Assembly (NCBI GenBank): GCA_002393815.1
Contig: DGUB01000124.1
Span: 1 to 14,077, forward strand
Direction: 5' to 3'
Length of the DNA stretch: 14,077 nt
DNA from: Ruminococcus sp. UBA4321
Lineage (GTDB): Bacteria; Bacillota; Clostridia; Oscillospirales; Ruminococcaceae
Below are positions 7,506-14,077 of the stretch, piece after piece (position 1 is the stretch's first letter; each line of letters opens with the position of its first letter). The notes below the pieces were generated by a model that saw nothing but the letters and a program-made list of their open reading frames with translations, searched no databases and was not told where the DNA came from. A program made the position numbers and the translations under genes.

Positions 7506-7558
7506 AACAAGCATCTGTCGGTATGAGCGGACATATTCTGTTCGCTCATGCCTTGTTT
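7505..7558 (+). other. Strong stem-loop between tig and clpP
   Basis: GGTATGAGCGGACA (7520-7533) pairs with TGTTCGCTCATGCC (7539-7552) in a continuous 14-bp stem including two G-U pairs, with the loop TATTC. Outside it, AAACAAG (7505-7511) is complementary to CTTGTTT (7552-7558), leaving an 8-base bulge on the 5' side. The structure begins at the tig stop codon and ends 5 bases before the clpP ribosome-binding site. The downstream tract, TTGTTTAC, is too broken for a typical terminator, so partial termination, RNA processing or mRNA stabilisation between tig and clpP are the likely roles. Confidence 0.7.
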
Positions 7559-7581
7559 ACAGGAAAGGAGACGCTTTTACA

Positions 7582-8187
7582 ATGGATTATATGATGAATA
7601 ATGCACTTGTACCCTATGTTGTGGAACAGACAAGCCGCGGCGAACGCTCTTATGATATTTATTCCCGTCTGCTCAATGACAGAATTATCATGCTCTGCGA
7701 CCAGGTCAATGATACGACAGCAAGCCTTGTTGTCGCACAGCTGCTGTATCTGGAAAGTCAGGACACAGAAAAGGACATCTCCCTGTATATCAACAGCCCC
7801 GGCGGTTCTATCACAGCCGGTATGGCAATCTATGATACCATGCAGTATATCAAGTGTGATGTCTCCACTATCTGCATTGGCATGGCGGCTTCTATGGGTG
7901 CGTTTCTGCTGACAGCCGGTGCTGCCGGAAAGCGTTTCGCACTGCCGAACAGTGAAATTATGATTCATCAGCCGCTGATTTCCGGCGGGCTTTCCGGACA
8001 GTGTACAGATATTAAAATCCATTCTGACCATCTTGTCAGAACCCGTCAGAAAATGAACGAAATGCTGGCAAAGCATACCGGTCAGCCGCTCGAAAAAATC
8101 GAAACAGATACCGAACGCGATAATTATATGACAGCAGAAGAAGCCCAGGCTTACGGTCTGATTGACAAGGTCATCGAAAAAAGATAA
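7582..8187 (+). CDS. clpP: ATP-dependent Clp protease proteolytic subunit
   Basis: Serine protease that forms the double heptameric chamber degrading substrates fed by ClpX or other Clp ATPases. The 201-residue product contains YINSPGG (69-75), the nucleophile Ser104 in [11 protein letters not shown] (100-110), His129 in IMIHQPL (126-132) and Asp180 in [13 protein letters not shown] (176-188), a complete triad. The His-Asp interval is two residues longer than in E. coli ClpP because of LISGGLSGQ after HQP. I start at ATG 7582, preceded by AAAGGAG (7564-7570); an in-frame ATG at 7441 lies inside tig and would add 47 residues unlike any ClpP. A short pre-sequence (about 1-17) may be removed by self-processing. 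clpX follows after 35 bases, so the two partners are probably made together. Confidence 0.96.
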   Translation: MDYMMNNALVPYVVEQTSRGERSYDIYSRLLNDRIIMLCDQVNDTTASLVVAQLLYLESQDTEKDISLYINSPGGSITAGMAIYDTMQYIKCDVSTICIGMAASMGAFLLTAGAAGKRFALPNSEIMIHQPLISGGLSGQCTDIKIHSDHLVRTRQKMNEMLAKHTGQPLEKIETDTERDNYMTAEEAQAYGLIDKVIEKR

Positions 8188-8222
8188 GCACCCTACAGAG
8201 AGTAAAAGGATAAAGAGAGACT

Positions 8223-9518
8223 ATGGCAGAATTTAATTCTTATAAAATTTGTAATTTCTGCGGCAAAGGCGAAGATAAAGTCATGAGCATGTTTTCGGCA
8301 GGAATTTATAATATCTGTGATGAGTGCGTCTGCACCTGTTATGATATGATTTACGGTCCTGCTGCCGGTCGTCAGAGAGACAATGCCGCCGCAGACGGCG
8401 AGAAAAAAGAACCGGAAAAAAAGAAAAAAGCAAAAGCTCCCCTGAAACTCCTGAAACCAACAGAAATCAAGGAAGTACTCGACCAGTATGTTGTCGGTCA
8501 GGACAGAGCGAAAATTTCTCTTGCCGTGTCTGTGTATAATCACTATAAGCGCATTATGAGTCAGGATGATAATGCCGATGTGGAAATCCAGAAAAGCAAT
8601 GTTCTGCTTCTGGGTCCTACCGGTGTCGGAAAAACCTTCCTTGCACAGACGCTTGCCAAAATTCTGGCTGTACCGTTTGCGATTGCAGATGCAACGACCA
8701 TTACAGAAGCCGGCTATGTCGGTGATGATGTCGAAAATGTACTGCTCCGTCTGGTGCAGGCTGCGGATTTCGATATCGAGGCTGCTGAACGCGGTATTAT
8801 CTATATCGACGAAATTGATAAAATCGCCCGGAAATCCGAAAACACTTCCCTGACAAGAGATGTTTCCGGCGAAGGCGTACAGCAGGCACTTCTGAAAATT
8901 GTCGAAGGCACTGTCTCCAATGTTCCCCCGCAGGGCGGAAGAAAACACCCCAATCAGGAATGCCTTCAGGTGAATACCAAAAATATTCTGTTCATCTGCG
9001 GCGGTGCTTTCGACGGTCTGGAACAGGTTATCATGAAGCGCACACAGCCTTCCGGTCTGGGATTCGGTGCAGAAGTCACTTCTAAAAAACAGACGGACAA
9101 TAATATTTTCACAAAAGCAATTCCGCAGGATTTGGTGCGCTTCGGCATGGTGCCGGAGTTCGTCGGCCGTCTGCCGATTATGACCGTCCTTGACCAGCTC
9201 GACGAAGATGCACTTGTCAAAATCCTGACAGAGCCGAAAAATGCGCTTGTCAAGCAGTATAAAAAACTGTTCGGCTATGATAACGTAGAACTGGTTGTCG
9301 AAACAGAAGCCCTCCGCGAAATTGCCTCCAAAGCTATCGCACAGAAAACCGGTGCGCGCGGTCTGCGTTCCATTATGGAAAATCTGCTCAATGAGTCTAT
9401 GTATCATCTGCCGACATATACCGACATCGGCAAGGTGACAATCACAAAAGAATGCGTGACAGAAAACGCTTCTCCCGTACTGACAGACCGTCAGGGTACT
9501 GTCGTACATGCATGGTAA
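8223..9518 (+). CDS. clpX: ATP-dependent Clp protease ATP-binding subunit ClpX
   Basis: AAA+ unfoldase that recognises tagged substrates and threads them into ClpP. The 431-residue protein shows an N-terminal zinc-binding domain with Cys10, Cys13, Cys32 and Cys35 (two further cysteines at 37 and 39), a Lys/Glu-rich linker (about 60-72), Walker A GPTGVGKT (131-138), pore loop GYVG (164-167), Walker B IIYIDEID (192-199), [10 protein letters not shown] (212-221), the pore-2 region with RKH (240-242), arginine finger Arg316 in PEFVGRLP and sensor-2 GARGLRS (377-383). The ClpP-docking tripeptide is LGF (279-281), where IGF is usual. ATG 8223 follows AAAGGA at 8205-8210. A terminator follows, closing the tig-clpP-clpX unit. 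Confidence 0.97.
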   Translation: MAEFNSYKICNFCGKGEDKVMSMFSAGIYNICDECVCTCYDMIYGPAAGRQRDNAAADGEKKEPEKKKKAKAPLKLLKPTEIKEVLDQYVVGQDRAKISLAVSVYNHYKRIMSQDDNADVEIQKSNVLLLGPTGVGKTFLAQTLAKILAVPFAIADATTITEAGYVGDDVENVLLRLVQAADFDIEAAERGIIYIDEIDKIARKSENTSLTRDVSGEGVQQALLKIVEGTVSNVPPQGGRKHPNQECLQVNTKNILFICGGAFDGLEQVIMKRTQPSGLGFGAEVTSKKQTDNNIFTKAIPQDLVRFGMVPEFVGRLPIMTVLDQLDEDALVKILTEPKNALVKQYKKLFGYDNVELVVETEALREIASKAIAQKTGARGLRSIMENLLNESMYHLPTYTDIGKVTITKECVTENASPVLTDRQGTVVHAW

Positions 9519-9545
9519 TTTTCACAGAGTTTTATCAGGAAGTCA

Positions 9546-9574
9546 GAAGCCACACCCCATCGTGTGGCTTTTTG
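9546..9574 (+). terminator. Intrinsic terminator after clpX
   Basis: AGCCACAC (9548-9555) pairs perfectly with GTGTGGCT (9562-9569) around the loop CCCATC and is followed by five T (9569-9573). It lies 30 bases after the clpX stop and 26 before the lon -35 element. Confidence 0.92.
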
Positions 9575-9599
9575 CACCAGCACAGCCGGAAATTACCGC

Positions 9600-9628
9600 T
9601 TGCAATTCGTCAGAAAATGTAGTATAAT
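9600..9628 (+). promoter_or_regulatory. Sigma-A-type promoter for lon
   Basis: TTGCAA (9600-9605), a 17-base spacer and a perfect TATAAT (9623-9628), directly after the clpX terminator. The expected transcript starts near 9635, leaving about 37 bases of leader before lon. No CIRCE element and no tandem CtsR heptamer is seen around it. Confidence 0.85.
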
Positions 9629-9636
9629 ATAGAAAA

Positions 9637-9652
9637 GCCGTCCCGAAACGGC
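9637..9652 (+). other. Small hairpin at the 5' end of the lon transcript
   Basis: GCCGT (9637-9641) pairs with ACGGC (9648-9652) around the loop CCCGAA, starting about 9 bases after the -10 element. It could stabilise the mRNA 5' end or serve as a small operator; five pairs is short, so chance occurrence is possible. Confidence 0.4.
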
Positions 9653-9671
9653 AGGAATGTGAGGTCGAAGT

Positions 9672-12083
9672 ATGCAGGAAAAAAAGAAGACTACCGAAAA
9701 ACTCCCGACTGTCCCCATGCGCGGTACAGTTGCGTTCCCCCATATGATGATGCATTTTGATGTTGCAAGAAACATGTCTGTCCGCGCTGTGGAAGAAGCC
9801 CTTCTGCATGACAGAAAAATTTTTCTGACAGCACAGAAAGATGTATTTGACGAACGCCCTGAACAGAAAGATTTGTATCAGATTGGCGTAGTTGCAGAAA
9901 TCAAGCAGACCCTGACACAGGATGATGTCACCAGAATTCTGGTAGAAGGCTGCTATCGTGCCAAAGTCAAAAAAATCGAAAAAGAAGGACAGATGCTTGT
10001 CGCAGAAGTCCGCCGTCTGCCGGATAACAGCCGCGAAGATACCGACGAGGTCGAAATGAAAGCCCTTATGCGTGCCGTAAAGGATATTTATGAACGCTAT
10101 GCCGGCATGTTCCCCAGAATGCCCCGCGAAATCATGATTTCTGTACTCTGTCAGGAAACGCCTGTCGGTCTGTATGAAGAAATTGTGTTCAATACCATGT
10201 TCGATTTCAAGGACAAGCAGCTGCTTCTCGAAGAAAATTTCCTCTCCAGAAGAATGAATCTGTTATATCAGATTCTGACAAAGGAAACTATGGTTCTGGA
10301 AACCGAAAAGGAAATTCATGACCAGACACAGGAAAATATTGACCAGGGACAGAGAGAATATTTCCTCCGCGAACAATTGAAAGTCATCGCTGACCAGCTC
10401 AGGGAAGAAACCGGAGAAGAACCGCTCGATGATGCCGATTCTTATGCAGAACGAATCCGTGCGCTGAATCTTCCGGAAGAAAGCGAAGAAAAACTCCTGA
10501 AAGAAGCAAACCGCCTCCGTCAGATGCCGCCGTCTTCTCAGGAAGCCTATGTCATTTCCAGTTATCTGGATACCTGTCTGGAACTGCCGTGGAATACCCT
10601 CACGGAAGAAAATCTGAATCTGCCGTCTGTGCAGAAAAAACTCGATGCTGACCATTACGGCTTGCAGAAAGTCAAGGAAAGAATTCTGGAAAGCCTTGCT
10701 GTCCGCGTCCTGAATCCGGAACTCAAAGGACAGATTCTCTGCCTTGTAGGACCTCCCGGCGTGGGGAAATCTTCTATCGGACGTTCCATTGCAGATGCCG
10801 TTTCCAGAAAATTCGTCAGAGTTTCGCTCGGCGGTGTCCGCGATGAAGCAGATATCAGAGGTCACAGAAAAACATATATCGGCGCGATGCCCGGCAGAAT
10901 GATTTCCGCACTCAGTCAGGCTGGCTCCAGAAATCCGCTGATTCTGCTCGACGAACTCGATAAAATGGGCAATGACTACAAAGGTGACCCTTCCGCCGCG
11001 ATGCTTGAAGTACTCGACCCGGAACAAAATCACGCATTCAGGGACCATTATATCGAACTGCCGTTTGATTTGAGTCAGGTTCTGTTTATCGCCACGGCAA
11101 ATACACTGGATACCATTCCGGCACCGCTTCAGGACAGAATGGAAATTATTGAACTTTCCAGCTATACCCGCGAAGAAAAATTCCAGATTGCCAAAAGGCA
11201 TCTTGTCGCAAAGCAGCTCGAACGTCACGGTCTGAAACCCGTACAGTGCCGCATTGATGATGATGTGCTTTACGAAATGATTGATTCTTATACCAGAGAA
11301 TCCGGCGTTCGTAATCTGGAACGCACCATCGGCACGATATGCCGCAAGGCGGCAAAAGCCGTCGCTGCCGGTGAAAAAAAACGTGTACATGTCAGAATGA
11401 AAGAAATTCAGGAATATTTAGGCATTCCGAAATTTCTCCCTGACCCCCAGAGCAAACAGAATACCGTCGGACTGGTCAACGGTCTGGCATGGACTTCTGT
11501 CGGCGGTGTGCTGATGCCGCTCGAAGCCCTGATTCTCGAAGGCAAGGGCAGTATCGAAATTACCGGCTCGCTCGGCAGCGTCATGCAGGAAAGCGCAAAA
11601 CTGGCTATCAGCTATGCGCGGAGTGTTGCGAAAGAATACGAAATCCCGGTTGATTTCTATCAGAACAAAGACCTGCATATTCACGCGCCGGAAGGTGCTG
11701 TGCCGAAGGACGGACCTTCTGCCGGCGTGACAATGGCAACGGCTCTGATTTCTGCACTGTCCGGCATTCCCGTCCGCGCAGATGTCGCCATGACCGGAGA
11801 AATCACCCTTCACGGCAGAGTGATGCCAATCGGCGGTCTGCGTGAAAAGTCTATGGCTGCCTATAAAGCCGGAATCAAGACCGTCATCATCCCGGAAGGC
11901 AATAAAGCTGACCTTGAAGAAGTTGACGATATCGTCAAGGAAAATATCACATTCATGCCTGTGCAGAACCTTTCCGAAGTGCTGGAAATTGCCCTTGACA
12001 AGCCCGAAAAGAAACGCAAGTCCGGCAGTTCCAAAGAGAAGAAAAAGAAGAATACAGCAGCGGCTTCCGCGCGTATCTCCTGA
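9672..12083 (+). CDS. lon: ATP-dependent protease Lon (LonA type)
   Basis: Single-chain AAA+ protease that degrades misfolded and regulatory proteins in the cytosol. The 803-residue product has an N-terminal substrate-binding domain starting with [19 protein letters not shown] (12-30), a helical linker (about 200-320), an AAA+ module with Walker A GPPGVGKS (360-367) and Walker B ILLDELDK (424-431), and a C-terminal protease domain. The catalytic dyad is Ser683 in PKDGPSAG (678-685) and Lys726 in IGGLREK (720-726); the 43-residue spacing equals that of E. coli Lon (679/722). A Lys-rich tail of about 20 residues follows the domain. ATG 9672 is 6 bases after GAGGT (9661-9665). It has its own promoter and is followed after 12 bases by engB. 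No membrane segment is present, which excludes the LonB type. Confidence 0.97.
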   Translation: MQEKKKTTEKLPTVPMRGTVAFPHMMMHFDVARNMSVRAVEEALLHDRKIFLTAQKDVFDERPEQKDLYQIGVVAEIKQTLTQDDVTRILVEGCYRAKVKKIEKEGQMLVAEVRRLPDNSREDTDEVEMKALMRAVKDIYERYAGMFPRMPREIMISVLCQETPVGLYEEIVFNTMFDFKDKQLLLEENFLSRRMNLLYQILTKETMVLETEKEIHDQTQENIDQGQREYFLREQLKVIADQLREETGEEPLDDADSYAERIRALNLPEESEEKLLKEANRLRQMPPSSQEAYVISSYLDTCLELPWNTLTEENLNLPSVQKKLDADHYGLQKVKERILESLAVRVLNPELKGQILCLVGPPGVGKSSIGRSIADAVSRKFVRVSLGGVRDEADIRGHRKTYIGAMPGRMISALSQAGSRNPLILLDELDKMGNDYKGDPSAAMLEVLDPEQNHAFRDHYIELPFDLSQVLFIATANTLDTIPAPLQDRMEIIELSSYTREEKFQIAKRHLVAKQLERHGLKPVQCRIDDDVLYEMIDSYTRESGVRNLERTIGTICRKAAKAVAAGEKKRVHVRMKEIQEYLGIPKFLPDPQSKQNTVGLVNGLAWTSVGGVLMPLEALILEGKGSIEITGSLGSVMQESAKLAISYARSVAKEYEIPVDFYQNKDLHIHAPEGAVPKDGPSAGVTMATALISALSGIPVRADVAMTGEITLHGRVMPIGGLREKSMAAYKAGIKTVIIPEGNKADLEEVDDIVKENITFMPVQNLSEVLEIALDKPEKKRKSGSSKEKKKKNTAAASARIS

Positions 12084-12095
12084 CGGGAGGCGGCT

Positions 12096-12689
12096 ATGAA
12101 TTTTCAGAATGCGGAATTTTCCGCGTCTTATGGAAAAATGTCACAGCTTCCTGCACCGGAGCGGATGGAATTTGCCTTTATCGGGCGTTCCAATGTCGGA
12201 AAGTCTACCTTGATTAATAAATTAGTCAGCCGCAAATCCCTGGCACGTGTCAGTGCCGTGCCGGGGAAGACGGCAACGATTAATTTCTATAGTGCAGACC
12301 ATGTTTTTCTGGTTGACCTGCCCGGCTACGGTTATGCGAAAACTTCCAAATCCGAGCAGGAACGCCTGAAAAAATTAATTTCCGGCTATCTCACGGCGGA
12401 CAGGGATTTACGGCTTGTCATTCAGCTTCTGGATATGCGTCACGCGCCGTCGGCAGATGATATTCAGATGATAAATCAGCTGATTGATAACGAAATTCCG
12501 TTTATTATCGTCTTTACCAAAGCCGACAAGCTCAACAAAACCGAACGTCAGACACGCATGAACGCATTTGAAAAGGAAATTCCCTGTTTTGAAGACATTC
12601 ACGCCATTCCATTTTCAGCGAAGACGTTCGAGGGCTTGGAAGTCTTACAGGGGATTATTTCGGAAATCGCCGACGATACGGAGGAATAA
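12096..12689 (+). CDS. engB: Ribosome biogenesis GTP-binding protein EngB (YsxC/YihA)
   Basis: Small essential GTPase that acts in 50S subunit assembly; known as YsxC in Bacillus and YihA in E. coli. The 197-residue protein has G1 GRSNVGKS (30-37), a G2 region GKTATINFY (57-65), G3 DLPGYGYAK (74-82), G4 TKAD (141-144) and G5 SAK (174-176). The G2 segment reads GKTAT where many homologues have GRTQ, a mild change. GGGAGG (12085-12090) lies 5 bases before ATG 12096, and the gene starts 12 bases after lon, the conserved Firmicutes lon-ysxC arrangement. The unknown gene follows three bases after its stop. Confidence 0.95.
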   Translation: MNFQNAEFSASYGKMSQLPAPERMEFAFIGRSNVGKSTLINKLVSRKSLARVSAVPGKTATINFYSADHVFLVDLPGYGYAKTSKSEQERLKKLISGYLTADRDLRLVIQLLDMRHAPSADDIQMINQLIDNEIPFIIVFTKADKLNKTERQTRMNAFEKEIPCFEDIHAIPFSAKTFEGLEVLQGIISEIADDTEE

Positions 12690-12692
12690 GCC

Positions 12693-13118
12693 ATGACAGA
12701 ACTGAAACAGATTTTCAGCACTCTGCCGAATCCCGAAAATCAGTATGTGACTTATCAGAATTTTCTGTCTCCGCGCCGGAATTTTCATGCTGTTCACGCA
12801 GAACAGCTGTTTGAAGCGCATCAGGAAGAAATCATGCAGATTGTCAGAAAAGAGCTTTTCGATTATCTCAATGATGAGGACTTATGCAATGACGAAGAAG
12901 ATATGTTTCCGCGCAGAAGCTTTCTCACCGGAGAATGGTATGTCTGTGAATTGTCTTCTTTCGATAATGAGCCGGGGATATTTTTTGCTGTGCAGACGGC
13001 GTTCCTCGGTACGGATTTAGGCTTTCCGGATGATTATCTCGGTCTGGAAGTGCTTCTGTATTATGATGAAACTGCCGGAAGCTTTCTGCCGGACAGCATC
13101 AACAGCGAGGCTCTGTGA
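12693..13118 (+). CDS. Unrecognised acidic protein, 141 residues
   Basis: I do not recognise this family. GGAGGAA (12680-12686), which lies at the end of engB, is 6 bases before ATG 12693, and the two genes are separated by three bases, so it belongs to the lon-engB unit. The protein is acidic, with a very acidic stretch DEDLCNDEED (61-70). It has aromatic segments such as EWYVCELSSF (81-90) and GLEVLLYYDE (117-126) that suggest alternating strands in a small globular domain. There is no signal peptide, membrane segment, or nucleotide- or metal-binding motif. Codon use resembles its neighbours, so there is no sign of recent transfer. The good ribosome binding site and operon position support a real gene; function is open. 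Confidence 0.78.
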   Translation: MTELKQIFSTLPNPENQYVTYQNFLSPRRNFHAVHAEQLFEAHQEEIMQIVRKELFDYLNDEDLCNDEEDMFPRRSFLTGEWYVCELSSFDNEPGIFFAVQTAFLGTDLGFPDDYLGLEVLLYYDETAGSFLPDSINSEAL

Positions 13119-13152
13119 ATATTTTCAAAAATTTCCGTGAATTTTCAAAAAA
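13115..13152 (+). repeat. Two direct repeats upstream of the yerC promoter
   Basis: GTGAATATTTTCAAAAAT (13115-13132) and GTGAATTTTCAAAAAA (13137-13152) are near-identical copies about 22 bases apart. Each holds an inverted repeat, TGAA-n-TTCA (13116-13127 with 4 bases between, 13138-13147 with 2). They end 4 bases before the -35 hexamer. They may be operator sites or an A/T-rich upstream promoter element. The first copy overlaps the stop codon of the preceding gene. Confidence 0.5.
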
Positions 13153-13155
13153 CTA

Positions 13156-13184
13156 TTGACTTTTATACTGTAATGTGCTAAAAT
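13156..13184 (+). promoter_or_regulatory. Strong sigma-A-type promoter for yerC
   Basis: TTGACT (13156-13161), a 17-base spacer, and TAAAAT (13179-13184) with a TGC extension (13176-13178). This is the best promoter match in the window. The leader to the start codon would be about 30 bases. Confidence 0.87.
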
Positions 13185-13219
13185 ATAAAAAAGCACAATC
13201 ATGAAAGGAAACGGAAATC

Positions 13220-13558
13220 ATGAGAAATCAAAACAGCCGAAAAAATAACACGTCCGCACTCGACGAACTGTACGAAGCGATTCTTTGTCTGGAGACAAAA
13301 GAAGAATGCGAAGCTTTTTTTGCTGACCTCTGTACTGTGCTGGAATTGCAGACCATCTCCCAGAGACTGCAAGTGGCAAAAATGCTCCGTGACCATCGTG
13401 TCTATCATGACATTGTCGGCACAACCGGCGCGAGTACAGCAACCATCAGCCGCGTGAACCGTTCACTTGGAAACGGCTATGAAATTGTATTCGAGCGTCT
13501 ACAGAAAAAAAAGCCGCGGAAAAATGCCAATTCCGGCGAAGAACCGGAACAGCTTTAA
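13220..13558 (+). CDS. yerC: YerC/YecD family TrpR-related DNA-binding protein
   Basis: Small predicted transcriptional regulator of the Trp-repressor superfamily; target genes and ligand are unknown in general. The 112-residue protein follows the YerC pattern: LDELYEAILCLETKEECEAFFADLCTV (14-40), ELQTISQRLQVAKML (42-56) and a helix-turn-helix VYHDIVGTTGASTATISRVNRSL (61-83) with the hallmark GASTATISR. N- and C-terminal tails are basic or polar. AAAGGA (13204-13209) lies 10 bases before ATG 13220. It has its own promoter and terminator, so it is monocistronic. The repeats just upstream of its promoter make autoregulation possible, but that is inference. The family call is confident; there is no evidence here for a link to tryptophan. 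Confidence 0.92.
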   Translation: MRNQNSRKNNTSALDELYEAILCLETKEECEAFFADLCTVLELQTISQRLQVAKMLRDHRVYHDIVGTTGASTATISRVNRSLGNGYEIVFERLQKKKPRKNANSGEEPEQL

Positions 13559-13562
13559 TCTG

Positions 13563-13598
13563 AAAAATCTTCCTCTGATACAGGAGGGAGATTTTTTT
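13563..13598. terminator. Bidirectional intrinsic terminator between yerC and the PASTA gene
   Basis: Positions 13563-13576 pair with 13583-13596 in a 14-bp stem (core ATCT/AGAT and CCTC/GAGG, with two G-T pairs) around the loop GATACA. Seven T follow on the plus strand (13592-13598), and five A on the left edge give a T-run for the minus strand. It serves yerC and the convergent PASTA gene, whose stop is 8 bases away. Confidence 0.9.
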
Positions 13599-13605
13599 GC
13601 ATAAT

Positions 13606-14077
13606 TCAGAACGGTGCTGTTTCGGGGGCTTCTTCATATTCTTCCGGTTCGGATGGCGTTTCCTGTTCAGGCGGAGCAGTTTCGATAACCGGGTCAGTTT
13701 CCGGAAATTCCGGAATGATTTCCGGCGGCATGGTTTCTATAACTTCTGGTTCTGGTTCGGGAAGGTCAGGTTCTATGGGGTCAGGCGCGGTTTCAAAGAA
13801 ATCTGTGAGTTCCTCTTCGGGGGGAATTTCTGTTTCAGATTCCGTTTCGGATTCTGTGTTGAAAGAGGGCAGGGGATTGCCCGACCATCCGCCTGTGCTG
13901 ATAACGTAACTGGAAGAGCCTGTACTTGCCGTCAGCCATACCCGGCTGCCTTTTGCCGCGGAAGTATCTGCCGGGATATCCTGTGAAATAACAGTATCCA
14001 GCGGATAGTCTCCGGAAGCTGTATAAATCATCATGCAGACAAATCCGGCATCTTCCAGAAGTTTCCGGGCATCTGCG
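13606..14077 (-). CDS. C-terminal part of a PASTA-domain surface protein, truncated by the window edge
   Basis: The reading frame stays open to the window edge, so the start is outside; 156 C-terminal residues are visible. The first 53 or so form most of a PASTA domain: ADARKLLEDAGF, then TVISQDIPADTSAAKGSRVWLTAS, the usual helix followed by strands and the VISQ-P-x-G-S pattern. PASTA repeats bind peptidoglycan fragments or cell-wall precursors and occur outside the membrane in PrkC-type Ser/Thr kinases and some penicillin-binding proteins. A PrkC-like kinase is the likelier parent, but no kinase domain is in view. After a Ser/Gly-rich link comes a tail of about 86 residues rich in Glu (about 26) and Pro (about 19) with no Lys or Arg. 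An internal ATG at 14034 lies within the domain and is not the start. Confidence 0.85.
   Translation of the reverse strand, partial: ADARKLLEDAGFVCMMIYTASGDYPLDTVISQDIPADTSAAKGSRVWLTASTGSSSYVISTGGWSGNPLPSFNTESETESETEIPPEEELTDFFETAPDPIEPDLPEPEPEVIETMPPEIIPEFPETDPVIETAPPEQETPSEPEEYEEAPETAPF

Noticed and set aside
8193..9509. 438-codon open frame on the minus strand opposite clpX
   Set aside because: It is the antisense shadow of a confidently identified clpX, with no ribosome binding site, no recognisable motif and a Cys/Phe/His-rich composition typical of antisense frames.
10263..11390. 375-codon minus-strand open frame opposite lon
   Set aside because: Antisense of the Lon AAA+ region with shadow-like composition (rich in Phe, Cys, Arg) and no family features.
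13597..13986. Plus-strand open frame opposite the PASTA tail, Phe/Arg/Gly-rich
   Set aside because: It arises from reading the Glu/Pro-rich repeat codons backwards; the minus frame carries a real PASTA domain.
1..14077. Mobile elements, CRISPR, toxin-antitoxin, prophage or biosynthetic cluster
   Set aside because: All major frames are core housekeeping genes in conserved order; no transposase, integrase, regularly spaced repeat or unusual composition was seen.

Overview
The window reads as a housekeeping stretch of a low-to-mid GC Firmicutes chromosome, most likely class Clostridia and Ruminococcus-like (Oscillospiraceae). This rests on the clustering of rplS, signal peptidase, rbgA, rnhB and yraN; on the tig-clpP-clpX-lon-engB cluster; on the YerC/TrpR-like regulator and PASTA protein; and on strong AGGAGG-type ribosome binding sites. 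The genus is an inference. No tRNA, rRNA, CRISPR array, insertion sequence, phage gene or recognisable defence or biosynthetic system was found, and no gene-free stretch exceeds about 140 bases.

Layout, left to right. (1) rplS (97-453) is followed by an unusual long stem-loop and an intrinsic terminator. (2) A plus-strand run (589-6042) holds two tandem type I signal peptidases, the circularly permuted GTPase RbgA, RNase HII, a YraN-family nuclease-like protein, threonine synthase and a calcineurin-like phosphoesterase. Genes overlap or lie only 3-25 bases apart, and no terminator is visible inside, so it looks like one operon. (3) The protein quality-control block has tig (own promoter, with an inverted repeat over its -35 region), then clpP and clpX, ending in an intrinsic terminator. 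A strong 14-bp stem-loop lies between tig and clpP. (4) A second unit starts from a near-consensus promoter: lon, engB and an unrecognised 141-residue acidic protein. (5) A monocistronic TrpR-like regulator (yerC) has a near-consensus promoter preceded by two direct repeats and ends in a terminator that works in both directions. (6) Convergent to it, on the minus strand, is the 3' end of a gene for a PASTA-domain surface protein with a long Glu/Pro-rich tail, cut by the window edge.

Functionally the genes cover ribosome biogenesis (L19, RbgA, EngB), protein export (LepB x2), folding and degradation (trigger factor, ClpXP, Lon), nucleic-acid housekeeping (RNase HII, YraN) and threonine synthesis. 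The coding content is ordinary. The points that merit a second look are mostly non-coding: the structured intergenic regions and candidate operators around rplS, tig, clpP and yerC. The unknown protein and the PASTA tail also stand out. I do not see a convincing undescribed multi-gene system.
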